Notes: generated by a model not told the origin, from the letters alone. Counted from the stretch's first letter, positions 1-6,754 are shown. The stretch is DNA of 9,143 nucleotides from Ruminococcus sp. CAG:382 (GCA_000433115.1 FR892139.1:1-9143); one strand, 5' to 3'. Translations and numbers: made by a program.

Positions 1-1
1 G

Positions 2-574
2 ACTGACTATGAACGTCTCGGAACCTTCGCAGGCGGTGCCACCGTAATCGTATGCGGCGACGGAGTCAGCGGAGCAGAGCTTGACGGCACATGGTACTAT
101 GTCAAGGGACTCGATAAGGACGGCAACGCCGTAACGGGCTACTGCGGCGGCGATTACGTCAGACTCGGCAGTCCCGTGCTCGAAAGCGCCGCTGTCACTG
201 TTTCCGAGCAGTACGCCGAAGGAATAGCGTCAGGTACGACCCCTGTGTCGCTTGCTTCAATGCTCCCCGGGCTTGACATCACCGTAACAAACGCAAACGG
301 CGATGTTCTCGACAGCAATAAGCCCATCGGCACAGGCTGCACCGTCACGGCGGCATATAAAAACATGTCCCTCCTCGCAAAAACAGTGATCATCCGCGGC
401 GATGTGGACGGCGACGGCAAGGTGTCCGCAAGCGACTATCTCCGTGTCAGAAGATATATTCTCGGCACCATGGAGCTTGACGGACTCTTCGAAAACGCTG
501 CCGATGTCGACGGCGACGGCAAGGTCAACGCGGCGGACTACATTAGAATACGTCGCGCGATCCTCGGCATGTAG
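2..574 (+). CDS. Dockerin type I domain secreted protein, 3' end (partial)
   Basis: The frame is open from the first bases to a TAG at 572-574, giving 190 residues; the start lies outside the window. Residues 1-60 look like a bacterial SH3b module (LGTF-GG-TV, then GTWYYVKGL, then VTGYCGGDYVRLG). Residues 62-132 form a small linker domain of the kind that often precedes dockerins in clostridial proteins (TVTNANGDVLDSN-GTG pattern). Residues 134-190 are a type I dockerin with two calcium loops, DVDGDGKVSASDYLRVRR and DVDGDGKVNAADYIRIRR; Asp 1, 3, 5 and 12 of each loop are present, and the second repeat ends exactly at the C terminus. Dockerins bind cohesins of scaffoldins in cellulosome-like complexes outside the cell. 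No cohesin or catalytic domain is visible, so the enzymatic role, if any, was in the missing N-terminal part. Dockerin call very sure, SH3b fairly sure. Confidence 0.93.
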   Translation, partial: TDYERLGTFAGGATVIVCGDGVSGAELDGTWYYVKGLDKDGNAVTGYCGGDYVRLGSPVLESAAVTVSEQYAEGIASGTTPVSLASMLPGLDITVTNANGDVLDSNKPIGTGCTVTAAYKNMSLLAKTVIIRGDVDGDGKVSASDYLRVRRYILGTMELDGLFENAADVDGDGKVNAADYIRIRRAILGM

Positions 575-584
575 GGCTTGTTAA

Positions 585-648
585 AAAGGCGCAGACCGAA
601 AGACAATCGCCCCACGCGCTTGCCGAAAGGCGCAGAACGAAAGACAAT
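585..648. repeat. Near-perfect 23-bp direct repeat, two copies
   Basis: Positions 585-607 and 626-648 match at 22 of 23 positions (core GGCGCAGA-CGAAAGACAAT, with one C/A difference) and start 41 bases apart. The pair lies just after the dockerin stop codon. Only two copies are present and the 18-base gap is not conserved, so it is not a CRISPR. It could be a local duplication or a dispersed intergenic repeat; its function is unknown. Confidence 0.75.
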
Positions 649-663
649 AATATAAAACGCAAC

Positions 664-712
664 AACAGCGTTTCTGCATGATAAAACACTTGCGGAAGCG
701 CTGTTTCTTATG
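664..712 (+). terminator. Probable terminator of the dockerin gene
   Basis: Positions 664-677 can pair with 692-705 over 14 consecutive positions (12 Watson-Crick, 2 G-U) around a 14-base loop, followed by a short interrupted T run (TTTCTT). The hairpin is strong but the U tract is weak. Its place between the dockerin stop and the next promoter fits a terminator. A smaller alternative hairpin pairs 655-660 with 668-673. Confidence 0.55.
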
Positions 713-772
713 AAATTGCGTTCTCGTGATGCATAATTATTCATCTTTTTGGCGAAAAATCCGAAAAAATGC

Positions 773-801
773 TTGCATTTATGCGAAAACAGGTTTATAA
801 T
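773..801 (+). promoter_or_regulatory. Sigma-A-type promoter for riboswitch and agcS transcript
   Basis: The -35 element is TTGCAT at 773-778 and the -10 is a consensus TATAAT at 796-801, with a 17-bp spacer. Transcription would start near 808, about 15 bases before the first paired base of the glycine riboswitch. Nothing else in 713-822 needs explaining, and the location is exactly where the riboswitch transcript must begin. Confidence 0.82.
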
Positions 802-822
802 ATCTGCATAATATAGAATACC

Positions 823-996
823 GCTATATGACGAATGCAGGAGATGCCGCATCAGCGGCAACCGAAGGAGTAACACTCTCAGGTGTTCCGCAAGGAACAG
901 GGTACTGTATTCCGATAGCACTCCGGAGAAGTCCGCAAAGGATGCCGAAGGGGTAAAGCGCGAAACCGCGCCAATCTCTCAGGCAAAAGGACGGAG
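823..996 (+). ncRNA. Tandem glycine riboswitch with kink-turn (two aptamers)
   Basis: Both aptamers show the conserved glycine riboswitch cores: ACCGAAGGAGTAA then CTCTCAGG in aptamer 1, and GCCGAAGGGGTAA then CTCTCAGGCAAAAGGAC in aptamer 2. P1 of aptamer 1 pairs 833-840 with 905-912 (8 pairs including one G-U). P1 of aptamer 2 pairs 921-925 with 992-996. An internal hairpin of aptamer 2 pairs 958-962 with 967-971. The leader-linker kink-turn is readable: 823-826 pairs with 916-919, 827-829 is the three-base bulge, and G830/A831 face G914/A915 for sheared G-A pairs. Aptamer 1 carries a small extra hairpin (885-889 with 894-898) in the segment before its 3' P1 strand. The RNA binds glycine and controls the downstream sodium:alanine/glycine symporter, a gene class known to be under this riboswitch. 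Confidence 0.96.
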
Positions 997-999
997 AAT

Positions 1000-1072
1000 A
1001 CACATGACCGAAAGGGCATTTCCCCGCGTACGCATATACCGTATACGGAGCAATGTCGTTTTGCCCGTGTGT
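1000..1072 (+). other. Spacer hairpin between aptamer 2 and the terminator
   Basis: Positions 1000-1004 (ACACA) can pair with 1068-1072 (TGTGT) and 1014-1018 (GGGCA) with 1062-1066 (TGCCC), separated by an internal bulge. The loop contains a 10-base palindrome at 1039-1048. If formed, this hairpin brings the two competing partners of the aptamer 2 P1 strand (992-996 and 1075-1080) side by side. This is inference from base pairing only. Confidence 0.4.
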
Positions 1073-1077
1073 CGCCG

Positions 1078-1105
1078 GAGTTAAACATTCTGTTTAACTC
1101 TTTTT
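1078..1105 (+). terminator. Riboswitch-controlled intrinsic terminator upstream of agcS
   Basis: GAGTTAAACA (1078-1087) pairs perfectly with TGTTTAACTC (1091-1100) around a TTC loop and is followed by TTTTT, then ATTTT. It sits between the riboswitch and the AGGAGG of agcS, so it is the expression platform. Positions 1075-1081 (CCGGAGT) are complementary to 920-926 (ACTCCGG), which contains the 5' P1 strand of aptamer 2. Antiterminator and ligand-bound aptamer are therefore mutually exclusive. Confidence 0.85.
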
Positions 1106-1125
1106 ATTTTCAGGAGGTTCTCAAT

Positions 1126-2652
1126 ATGTGGGAAACCGTAATCGGAGTCGTCAAGACAGCAAATGACCGACTCAACAGCATCGTGTGGGGCTGGCCGACG
1201 ATCATACTTATCCTCGGCACAGGCATACTGCTCACGATCCGCACAAAAGCCATGCAGGTGCGTAAACTCGGCGAATCGATGAGTACGACGATCGTACCCA
1301 CCGTAAAAAGCATGGGCAAAAACAAAAAAGACAAACGATCCAACGCCGTCTCTCAGTTTGAAGCATTTTCGGCTGCGATCTCCGGCACTGTCGGTACCGG
1401 CAACATCATAGGCGTCACCTCGGCGATACTCACCGGCGGTCCCGGCGCGGTCTTCTGGATGTGGGTCTCCGCCTTCTTCGGCATGATAACAAACTACGCC
1501 GAAAACGTCCTCGGTCTTTACTTCCGCCAAAAGGATAAGATGGGCAATTTTTCGGGCGGTGCTTTCTATTACATATCAAACGGTCTCGGCTGGAAATGGC
1601 TGGGATATGTCGCTGCAGTGTTCTGTATGCTCGCCGCGCTCGGCATGAGCGGCGCACAAACCAATAAGATCTCCGGCACACTAACCTCAACCTTCGGCGT
1701 ATCCGATTCCACCGTCGCAAAAATTATCGTCGGCATAGCCATCGCGGCTTTCACCGCAATAATTATCATCGGCGGCATCAAGCGCATCGGCAGAGTTGCC
1801 TCAATGCTCGTCCCCTTCATGTCGCTTCTGTTCATCGTACTCGCGCTCATCGCGATATGCATGAACATTTCCGCCCTTCCCAAGGCATTTTCCCTGATAT
1901 TCAGCAACATTTTCGGCTTTGAAGCAATGGCGGGCGGCTTCGGCGGATACTTATTCTCGCAGGTCATCAAAAAAGGTATGGCACGCGGCGTATTCTCCAA
2001 CGAAGCGGGACTCGGCTCGTCTGTCATCGCACACTCCGCCTCCGAAACAAAGGAACCCGTAAAACAAGGCCTCTGGGGCATTTTCGAGGTGTTCTTCGAT
2101 ACCTTCATAATCTGCACACTGACCGCCCTGCTCGTCCTCACCACCTTTGTCAGCAACGGCGAAATCGAAACCTTCACCGCCTCGTCCTCCGATGCCGCGA
2201 CCTCTCTTGCCGCCTTCAATGAAAACTTCGGCATGTTCGGCACCGTCTGCTTCGCAATAATCCTTCCTCTCTTCGCCTTCACCACCATCCTCGCATGGTC
2301 ATACTACGGTGAAAAGGCAACGCAGTTCTGCTTCGGAAAACTCGGCGAAAAGGGTCAGAAAATCGCCGTAACCGTTTTCAAAATCGTCTATGTCGTCCTT
2401 ATCGTCGGCTCCGCTGTGATCGAAAACGAGCTTGCGTGGGAGCTTTCCGACACCGCAAACGCACTCATGGCAATGCCGAACCTCGTCGCGGTGGTTCTCC
2501 TCAGCGGCACCGTCGTAAAGATAACGAAAAACTACTATCAGCGCCAACGCGGCGAAAAGGTCGAACCAATGCTTTCCGCATATCCCGACCGGAACGCCGA
2601 ATTCAAGGCAGAGCTTGAAGCCGAAAAGGAAGCGGCATCCGCACAAAAATAA
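1126..2652 (+). CDS. agcS: Sodium:alanine/glycine symporter, AGCS family
   Basis: This is a polytopic membrane protein of 508 residues that imports small neutral amino acids (alanine, glycine) with sodium. Family hallmarks are clear: residues 78-97 (FEAFSAAISGTVGTGNIIGV), 104-114 (GGPGAVFWMWV), 291-298 (SNEAGLGS), 312-334 (VKQG...EVFFDT...CTLTALL) and WSYYGE near 391. About ten hydrophobic segments are visible and the length is usual for the family. The last 40 residues are charged and cytoplasmic-looking. The ATG at 1126 is chosen because AGGAGG (1112-1117) lies 8 bases upstream; the frame stays open to a GTG at 1069, but that stretch encodes the terminator hairpin. The gene is monocistronic, preceded by a glycine riboswitch and followed by its own terminator. 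The riboswitch points to glycine as a physiological substrate, which is inference; family assignment is very sure. Confidence 0.96.
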   Translation: MWETVIGVVKTANDRLNSIVWGWPTIILILGTGILLTIRTKAMQVRKLGESMSTTIVPTVKSMGKNKKDKRSNAVSQFEAFSAAISGTVGTGNIIGVTSAILTGGPGAVFWMWVSAFFGMITNYAENVLGLYFRQKDKMGNFSGGAFYYISNGLGWKWLGYVAAVFCMLAALGMSGAQTNKISGTLTSTFGVSDSTVAKIIVGIAIAAFTAIIIIGGIKRIGRVASMLVPFMSLLFIVLALIAICMNISALPKAFSLIFSNIFGFEAMAGGFGGYLFSQVIKKGMARGVFSNEAGLGSSVIAHSASETKEPVKQGLWGIFEVFFDTFIICTLTALLVLTTFVSNGEIETFTASSSDAATSLAAFNENFGMFGTVCFAIILPLFAFTTILAWSYYGEKATQFCFGKLGEKGQKIAVTVFKIVYVVLIVGSAVIENELAWELSDTANALMAMPNLVAVVLLSGTVVKITKNYYQRQRGEKVEPMLSAYPDRNAEFKAELEAEKEAASAQK

Positions 2653-2664
2653 GATTTTCTTCAA

Positions 2665-2702
2665 AGCGGGGAGGCAACTCAGCCCTCCCCGCTGTTTTTT
2701 TT
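2665..2702 (+). terminator. Intrinsic terminator of agcS
   Basis: AGCGGGGAGG (2665-2674) pairs perfectly with CCTCCCCGCT (2684-2693) around a 9-base loop, followed after one G by eight T residues. It starts 13 bases after the agcS stop and is a textbook Rho-independent terminator. Confidence 0.95.
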
Positions 2703-2746
2703 GCAAAAAATAACGTATAAAACAGACAAAATTGATCCATTTCCGC

Positions 2747-2775
2747 TTGACAGAATGGCAACAATGTGGTAATAT
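2747..2775 (+). promoter_or_regulatory. Strong promoter of the discoidin-like surface protein gene
   Basis: A consensus TTGACA (2747-2752) and a TAATAT (2770-2775) are separated by 17 bp, with an extended -10 TG at 2767-2768. Transcription would start near 2782, leaving a leader of about 30 bases with AAGGAG at 2801-2806, 7 bases before the ATG. The near-perfect elements suggest strong constitutive expression. Confidence 0.88.
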
Positions 2776-2813
2776 TATTATAGCACAAATACCATAACAA
2801 AAGGAGAAAAAAT

Positions 2814-4463
2814 ATGCGCAACACCACCAAAAGAATCATCGCACTTCTTCTTGTCGCATTCATGGTCGCAGCCTGCATGGCAGTCGGCGTAACCGCGGCA
2901 GAACCCAAGGTGACCGTCAATGTACTCACCGGTAGCGTCGAAGTAAGTGCAGACGCTCTCGCAAAGCTCGCTGACGGCAACCGTGCCGCAGATGCAACAG
3001 CATTTTCCGATGCAAACCTCGTCGGTTTCAAAAACACCGGTTTCACGCATACCGACGGCGTAGATGCCGCTGTCGAAGCAACTGTTGAGATCATCGCCGA
3101 CCTCGGCGAAGAAAAAGTCCTTTCCGGCGTTTATCTCGACTGCTTCAAGGATTCCAACTCCATGATCGCAGTCCCCTCCGTCCTCTTCTATGTCTCTGCT
3201 GACGGCGTTGATTATTACTGCCTCAACAACGAAGCAAGGCCCTCCTCGAAGGACGATGCCGAAGAGCTCAAGGTCGTAACTCTTGCAAATGATTCGACCC
3301 GTGCGGCTGTCAAGGCACGCTATATCAAAGCGGTCGCAACCTTCAAAAACGGCTGGATTTTCGTTTCCGAAATCGGCATAAACGAACCCACCGCCGAACA
3401 GGCTGCAGAAGCACAGACACTTGTCGGCTCGTATCCCGTTCTCGACAGCACTCTTGAAAGCAAATCCATCGGTCTCTTCAACGCTGCCGACGGCGAAATG
3501 AACCTTGCCGAAAACGGCATGAATAACTGCCAGATTATCATCGGCAAGTACGATGAAGCCGCAAAGGCATACAAAATGACCCGCAACACCGTAAACCCGT
3601 GGCCGGACGGAAACTCCGGTACGGTCACCCTTGCCGACGATGAGCTTCTTCTTGCGATTTCCACCGGCGGCAACCTCGCTGACGGCGTAATGTTCTCCAC
3701 CGCAAAGTGGATTGCCCGCGGTCTCGGCGAAGGCTGGTTCACTCTTTCGGATGATACCGTCGATTTCTATCCCGCAAGCCACACCTTCGCAGGCGCTCCC
3801 GTTGAAGAATCCTCTGAGGAACCCTCCGAAGAGCCCTCCAAAGAAGAGCCCTCCAAGGAAGATCCCAAGCCCGGCACCACAACAAAGAACGCAGCTGCAG
3901 GCAAGTCCTATGTAGTTGAAGGCGCAAGCGCAGACAGCTACCTCGACAACGGCTCCAAGCTCACCGACGGCGCGCTTCCCGAATCCGCTTCCTACAGCGA
4001 TCCCGCAATCGTCGGCCTCGTTTCCAACTCCGATTTCTATAAGGAAAACGGCTTCTCTCAGGTCACCATCGACCTCGGCGCAGAAACAAAGCTCACCGGC
4101 TTTGCAGCCTACATCAGCAACCTCAAGGACGCAGGCGTTGCAGCCGCTTCCTCCGTCATTTACGAATACTCCGTTGACGGCACCAACTTCACCGAAATCG
4201 GCGAAGGCTCCTATGATGTCGATATCGCAACCGAAGCAGGTGTCACCGCAAAGAACACCATCGATGCTGACGTTTCCGCAAGATATGTCAGAGTCAAGTT
4301 CGTTGCAGGCGAAGGCGTCTGGATGATGGTCTCCGAAATTGAAGCATACACCACCGTTTCCGGCGGCACCACCGAACCCACCTCCGACAGCGGTATCATC
4401 GCTCTCGCAGTTGTCGCTTCTCTTGCCGCAGCAGGCGCTGTGATCATCAAGAAGTCCAGATAA
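2814..4463 (+). CDS. Membrane-anchored surface protein with two discoidin-like domains
   Basis: A 549-residue exported protein. Residues 1-29 are a signal peptide (basic start, hydrophobic core, likely cleavage after VTAA). Residues about 40-190 form a first discoidin (F5/8 type C)-like beta-sandwich: LADGNRAADATAF, then a hydrophobic IADLG strand, VPSVLFYVSADGVDYY, and the closing ARYIKAVATF...VSEIGI. Residues about 200-325 are an unassigned beta-rich region. Residues 330-356 are an acidic Ser/Glu/Pro/Lys spacer. Residues 365-513 are a second discoidin-like domain (LTDG, VTIDLG, YEYSVDGTNF, ARYVRVKF, VSEIEAY). The C terminus has a hydrophobic helix (528-544) and ends KKSR. Discoidin domains usually bind carbohydrates, which would suit a glycan-binding surface protein, but the ligand is unknown. 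No catalytic domain is visible. The sortase-like motif expected before the helix is degenerate (EPTSDSG). Single-gene unit with its own promoter and terminator. Confidence 0.88.
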   Translation: MRNTTKRIIALLLVAFMVAACMAVGVTAAEPKVTVNVLTGSVEVSADALAKLADGNRAADATAFSDANLVGFKNTGFTHTDGVDAAVEATVEIIADLGEEKVLSGVYLDCFKDSNSMIAVPSVLFYVSADGVDYYCLNNEARPSSKDDAEELKVVTLANDSTRAAVKARYIKAVATFKNGWIFVSEIGINEPTAEQAAEAQTLVGSYPVLDSTLESKSIGLFNAADGEMNLAENGMNNCQIIIGKYDEAAKAYKMTRNTVNPWPDGNSGTVTLADDELLLAISTGGNLADGVMFSTAKWIARGLGEGWFTLSDDTVDFYPASHTFAGAPVEESSEEPSEEPSKEEPSKEDPKPGTTTKNAAAGKSYVVEGASADSYLDNGSKLTDGALPESASYSDPAIVGLVSNSDFYKENGFSQVTIDLGAETKLTGFAAYISNLKDAGVAAASSVIYEYSVDGTNFTEIGEGSYDVDIATEAGVTAKNTIDADVSARYVRVKFVAGEGVWMMVSEIEAYTTVSGGTTEPTSDSGIIALAVVASLAAAGAVIIKKSR

Positions 4464-4513
4464 CGGATAACCTGAAAACCGGATGACCTCCGGCAGACAA
4501 TCCAAAAGCATTT

Positions 4514-4551
4514 GCACCGCAGAGTCATCCTCTGCGGTGCTTTTCATTTTT
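4514..4551 (+). terminator. Intrinsic terminator of the discoidin-like gene
   Basis: GCACCGCAGAG (4514-4524) pairs perfectly with CTCTGCGGTGC (4530-4540) around a 5-base loop, followed by TTTTCATTTTT. It lies about 50 bases after the stop codon and directly before the mutL promoter. Confidence 0.94.
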
Positions 4552-4565
4552 CCGCCATCTCTTGA

Positions 4566-4594
4566 TTGACTTCCGTCGGTTTTTGTGATACAAT
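4566..4594 (+). promoter_or_regulatory. Promoter of mutL
   Basis: TTGACT (4566-4571) and TACAAT (4589-4594) are 17 bp apart, with an extended -10 TG at 4586-4587. Transcription would start near 4601. A second possible -10, TATAAT at 4605-4610, has only a weak -35 (TTTGTG at 4582-4587), and its start would fall inside the ribosome binding site, so the first promoter is preferred. Confidence 0.8.
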
Positions 4595-4631
4595 ACCGAT
4601 ACAGTATAATTCGGAAGGGAGAAGAACCGCT

Positions 4632-6677
4632 TTGGGCATCATCAACGTACTTGACACACAGACCGCCAATATGATTGCTGCCGGCGAGGTCGTTGACCGT
4701 CCCGCGTCCGCGATAAAGGAAATGGTGGAAAACTCCGTCGATGCCGGCGCAAAGAACATTTCCGTCGATATCAAGGGCGGCGGTATGCTTTTCATCTCCG
4801 TTTCCGACGACGGCTCCGGCATAATGCGCGACGACCTTCCCAAAACCATACTCCGCCACGCCACAAGCAAAATCCGCACCGGCAGCGACCTTGACGGTGT
4901 GCGCACCCTCGGCTTCCGCGGAGAGGCTCTCGCCGCGATTTCGTCCGTCTCCCGTCTTGAAATCATTTCAAAACGCCGCGAGGACGACTTCGGAAGCCGC
5001 CTTTCCTGCGACGAAACGGGCGTTGAGCTGTATGAAGCCGGCTGCCCCAACGGTACGACGATCACCGTCCGCGACCTGTTTTACAATGTTCCGGCACGCC
5101 GAAAATTCATGAAAAAAGACTCCTCGGAAGGCTCCGCCTGCCTTGCGGTGTGCGAAAAGCTGGCGCTTTCCCACCCCGAAATTTCGGTGTCGTTTTCGGT
5201 TGACGGGGTGAGAAAATTCAAGACCTCGGGCGACGGCAAGCTCTTTTCTGTAATATATACCCTTTACGGTGCGGAATTTGCGCGCACTCTGCTGCCGGTC
5301 ACCTCCGAGCAGGACGGCATCACCGTGGACGGATACGTTTCAAAGCCCGAAAGCCCGCGTGGGAGCCGCGCAATGCAGTCCTTTTTCGTAAACAACCGCT
5401 ATGTACGCTCCAAAACCGCCCAGGCGGCGGCAGAGGAAGCCTACCGTTCATACATACCGTCGGGCAAGTTCCCCGCGGCAATAATTTTCGTTGACCTGAA
5501 CCCGAACCGCGTCGATGTCAATGTACATCCCGCAAAGACGGAAATCAAATTCGCCGACGAGCGCAGCGTTTTTTCGGCAATCTATTATGCCGTACTCGGC
5601 GCAATAAAGCCTCAGCCCGTCGTGAACGAAAACACCCCGCGCGCCGAAACAGGCTCACCTTCAAAAACCGCTCATTCACCTTCGGATGACCGCGATTTCC
5701 CGCCAAAAAACCGCGTTTCGGATGCAAACCCGTCCGACGGAATTCCGGCAAAAGTCCGTTTTGAGCCTGAAAGCGGCAAATCTTCCGTTTCAGGGAAGGC
5801 TGCCGTATCTTCTTCCGTTTCGCCGTCGTACAACTCAAAGCCCACGCTTGACAGAAAAACGACGGCCGTACTTTTCGACCCGTCTTTTGCCGACAGCGAG
5901 CTTGAAGCGGTGATAACAAATCCCTCGCCTGTAATCGCCGTCGCAGAGCCTCAGGCGGATAAAACTGCCTCCGCACCGGAAGCTTCATCCGCATTCCGCG
6001 CCGACGAAAAAACGCCGGTTTCCCTTGCAGTGCAAGAGGATCCGGCAAATCATCCCCCTACTGACGAGACACAGCTTTCGCTTGACGTACCCTCCTCGGA
6101 GCAGAAAACATCTGTTCCGGATTTCCGCGTTGTCGGCGAGGCGTACCATACATATATATTTGCCGAGCTTTCCGACAAACTCCTCGTAATCGACAAGCAC
6201 GCCGCGCACGAGCGCCTTATTTATGAAGAGCTGAAAAGCCGCAGCACCGCTCAGTCCCAACAGCTTCTTTTCCCCGTAACCCTTTCGCTTCCGGCTGAGG
6301 AATGCGAAATTCTCCTTGAAAACACTGGGTTTCTCAGGGATTACGGCTTTGAGCTTGAACCGTTCGGAAGCGGCTTTGCCGCCGTCCGTGCCGTTCCGGC
6401 AAGACTGAAGGACATCTCAGGTCTTTCGGAGCTTCTGGAGGGCTTTGCCCATGAGCTGGCTTCCTCCGCCGCGCTTCCGTTTGCCGATAAGGTGGACAGA
6501 GCGCTTTACACAATGGCTTGCAAGGCGGCAGTCAAGGCGGGGGACAAAACGCACGAAGAGGACGCTGTATACCTCGTCCGCAGAGTGCTGGAAACAGGTG
6601 TGCGCTACTGTCCGCACGGCAGACCGTTTATACGGGAGATACCGAAACGGGAAATCGAAAAGTTCTTCGACAGATAG
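4632..6677 (+). CDS. mutL: DNA mismatch repair protein MutL (endonuclease type)
   Basis: MutL couples mismatch recognition by MutS to strand incision. The product has 681 residues. The N-terminal GHKL ATPase (1-325) shows KEMVENSVDAG (catalytic-type E30, Mg-binding-type N34), DDGSGI (59-64), RHATSKI (75-81), GFRGEAL (94-100) and NVHPAKTE (297-304). A Ser/Pro/Lys-rich linker of about 170 residues (326-494) follows. The C-terminal domain has the endonuclease motif DKHAAHERLIYE (521-532), a probable beta-clamp-binding motif QQLLFP (543-548), ACKAAVKAG (from 629) and CPHGRP (660-665), as in nicking MutL proteins of bacteria lacking MutH. The start is TTG at 4632: the family N terminus begins just there, GGAAGGGAG lies upstream, and the longer in-frame TTG at 4566 is the -35 element. 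mutS is not adjacent. A nearby internal ATG at 4671 would remove conserved residues. Confidence 0.97.
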   Translation: MGIINVLDTQTANMIAAGEVVDRPASAIKEMVENSVDAGAKNISVDIKGGGMLFISVSDDGSGIMRDDLPKTILRHATSKIRTGSDLDGVRTLGFRGEALAAISSVSRLEIISKRREDDFGSRLSCDETGVELYEAGCPNGTTITVRDLFYNVPARRKFMKKDSSEGSACLAVCEKLALSHPEISVSFSVDGVRKFKTSGDGKLFSVIYTLYGAEFARTLLPVTSEQDGITVDGYVSKPESPRGSRAMQSFFVNNRYVRSKTAQAAAEEAYRSYIPSGKFPAAIIFVDLNPNRVDVNVHPAKTEIKFADERSVFSAIYYAVLGAIKPQPVVNENTPRAETGSPSKTAHSPSDDRDFPPKNRVSDANPSDGIPAKVRFEPESGKSSVSGKAAVSSSVSPSYNSKPTLDRKTTAVLFDPSFADSELEAVITNPSPVIAVAEPQADKTASAPEASSAFRADEKTPVSLAVQEDPANHPPTDETQLSLDVPSSEQKTSVPDFRVVGEAYHTYIFAELSDKLLVIDKHAAHERLIYEELKSRSTAQSQQLLFPVTLSLPAEECEILLENTGFLRDYGFELEPFGSGFAAVRAVPARLKDISGLSELLEGFAHELASSAALPFADKVDRALYTMACKAAVKAGDKTHEEDAVYLVRRVLETGVRYCPHGRPFIREIPKREIEKFFDR

Positions 6678-6730
6678 AAAAACGGGCTCTCAACACACGT
6701 TGCCGGAATGGTGCCGACGCATTCTCCGAC

Positions 6731-6754
6731 CGCATTTCACGAAGTGAAAAATGC
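6731..6754. repeat. Intergenic hairpin element in the mutL-tgt gap
   Basis: GCATTTCAC (6732-6740) can pair with GTGAAAAATGC (6744-6754) around a GAA loop, with two unpaired A residues. No T run follows, so it is not a good terminator, and mutL and tgt may be co-transcribed. The right arm with its loop, CGAAGTGAAAAATGC (6740-6754), recurs exactly at 8056-8070. In the rest of the 188-base gap only a weak TATAAA (6799-6804) without a matching -35 is visible. Confidence 0.6.

Noticed and set aside
585..648. The two direct repeats as a minimal CRISPR array
   Set aside because: There are only two units with an 18-base gap, no cas genes nearby and no third copy.
1069..1125. N-terminal extension of AgcS from a GTG at 1069
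   Set aside because: This stretch encodes the riboswitch-controlled terminator hairpin and lies before the AGGAGG that serves the ATG at 1126.
1569..2288. Minus-strand open frame of 239 codons inside agcS
   Set aside because: It is fully contained in a well-supported transporter gene and its translation is composition-biased with no recognisable domain.
2778..4859. A 693-codon open frame on the minus strand across the discoidin-like gene
   Set aside because: It lies opposite a gene with signal peptide, domains, promoter and terminator, runs into the 5' end of mutL, and its translation is Gly/Cys/Asp-rich without any known motif. Codon bias of the plus-strand gene explains the lack of stops.
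5545..6048. Minus-strand open frame opposite the MutL linker
   Set aside because: The Arg/Leu-rich translation has no motif or ribosome binding site and mirrors the biased codons of the linker.
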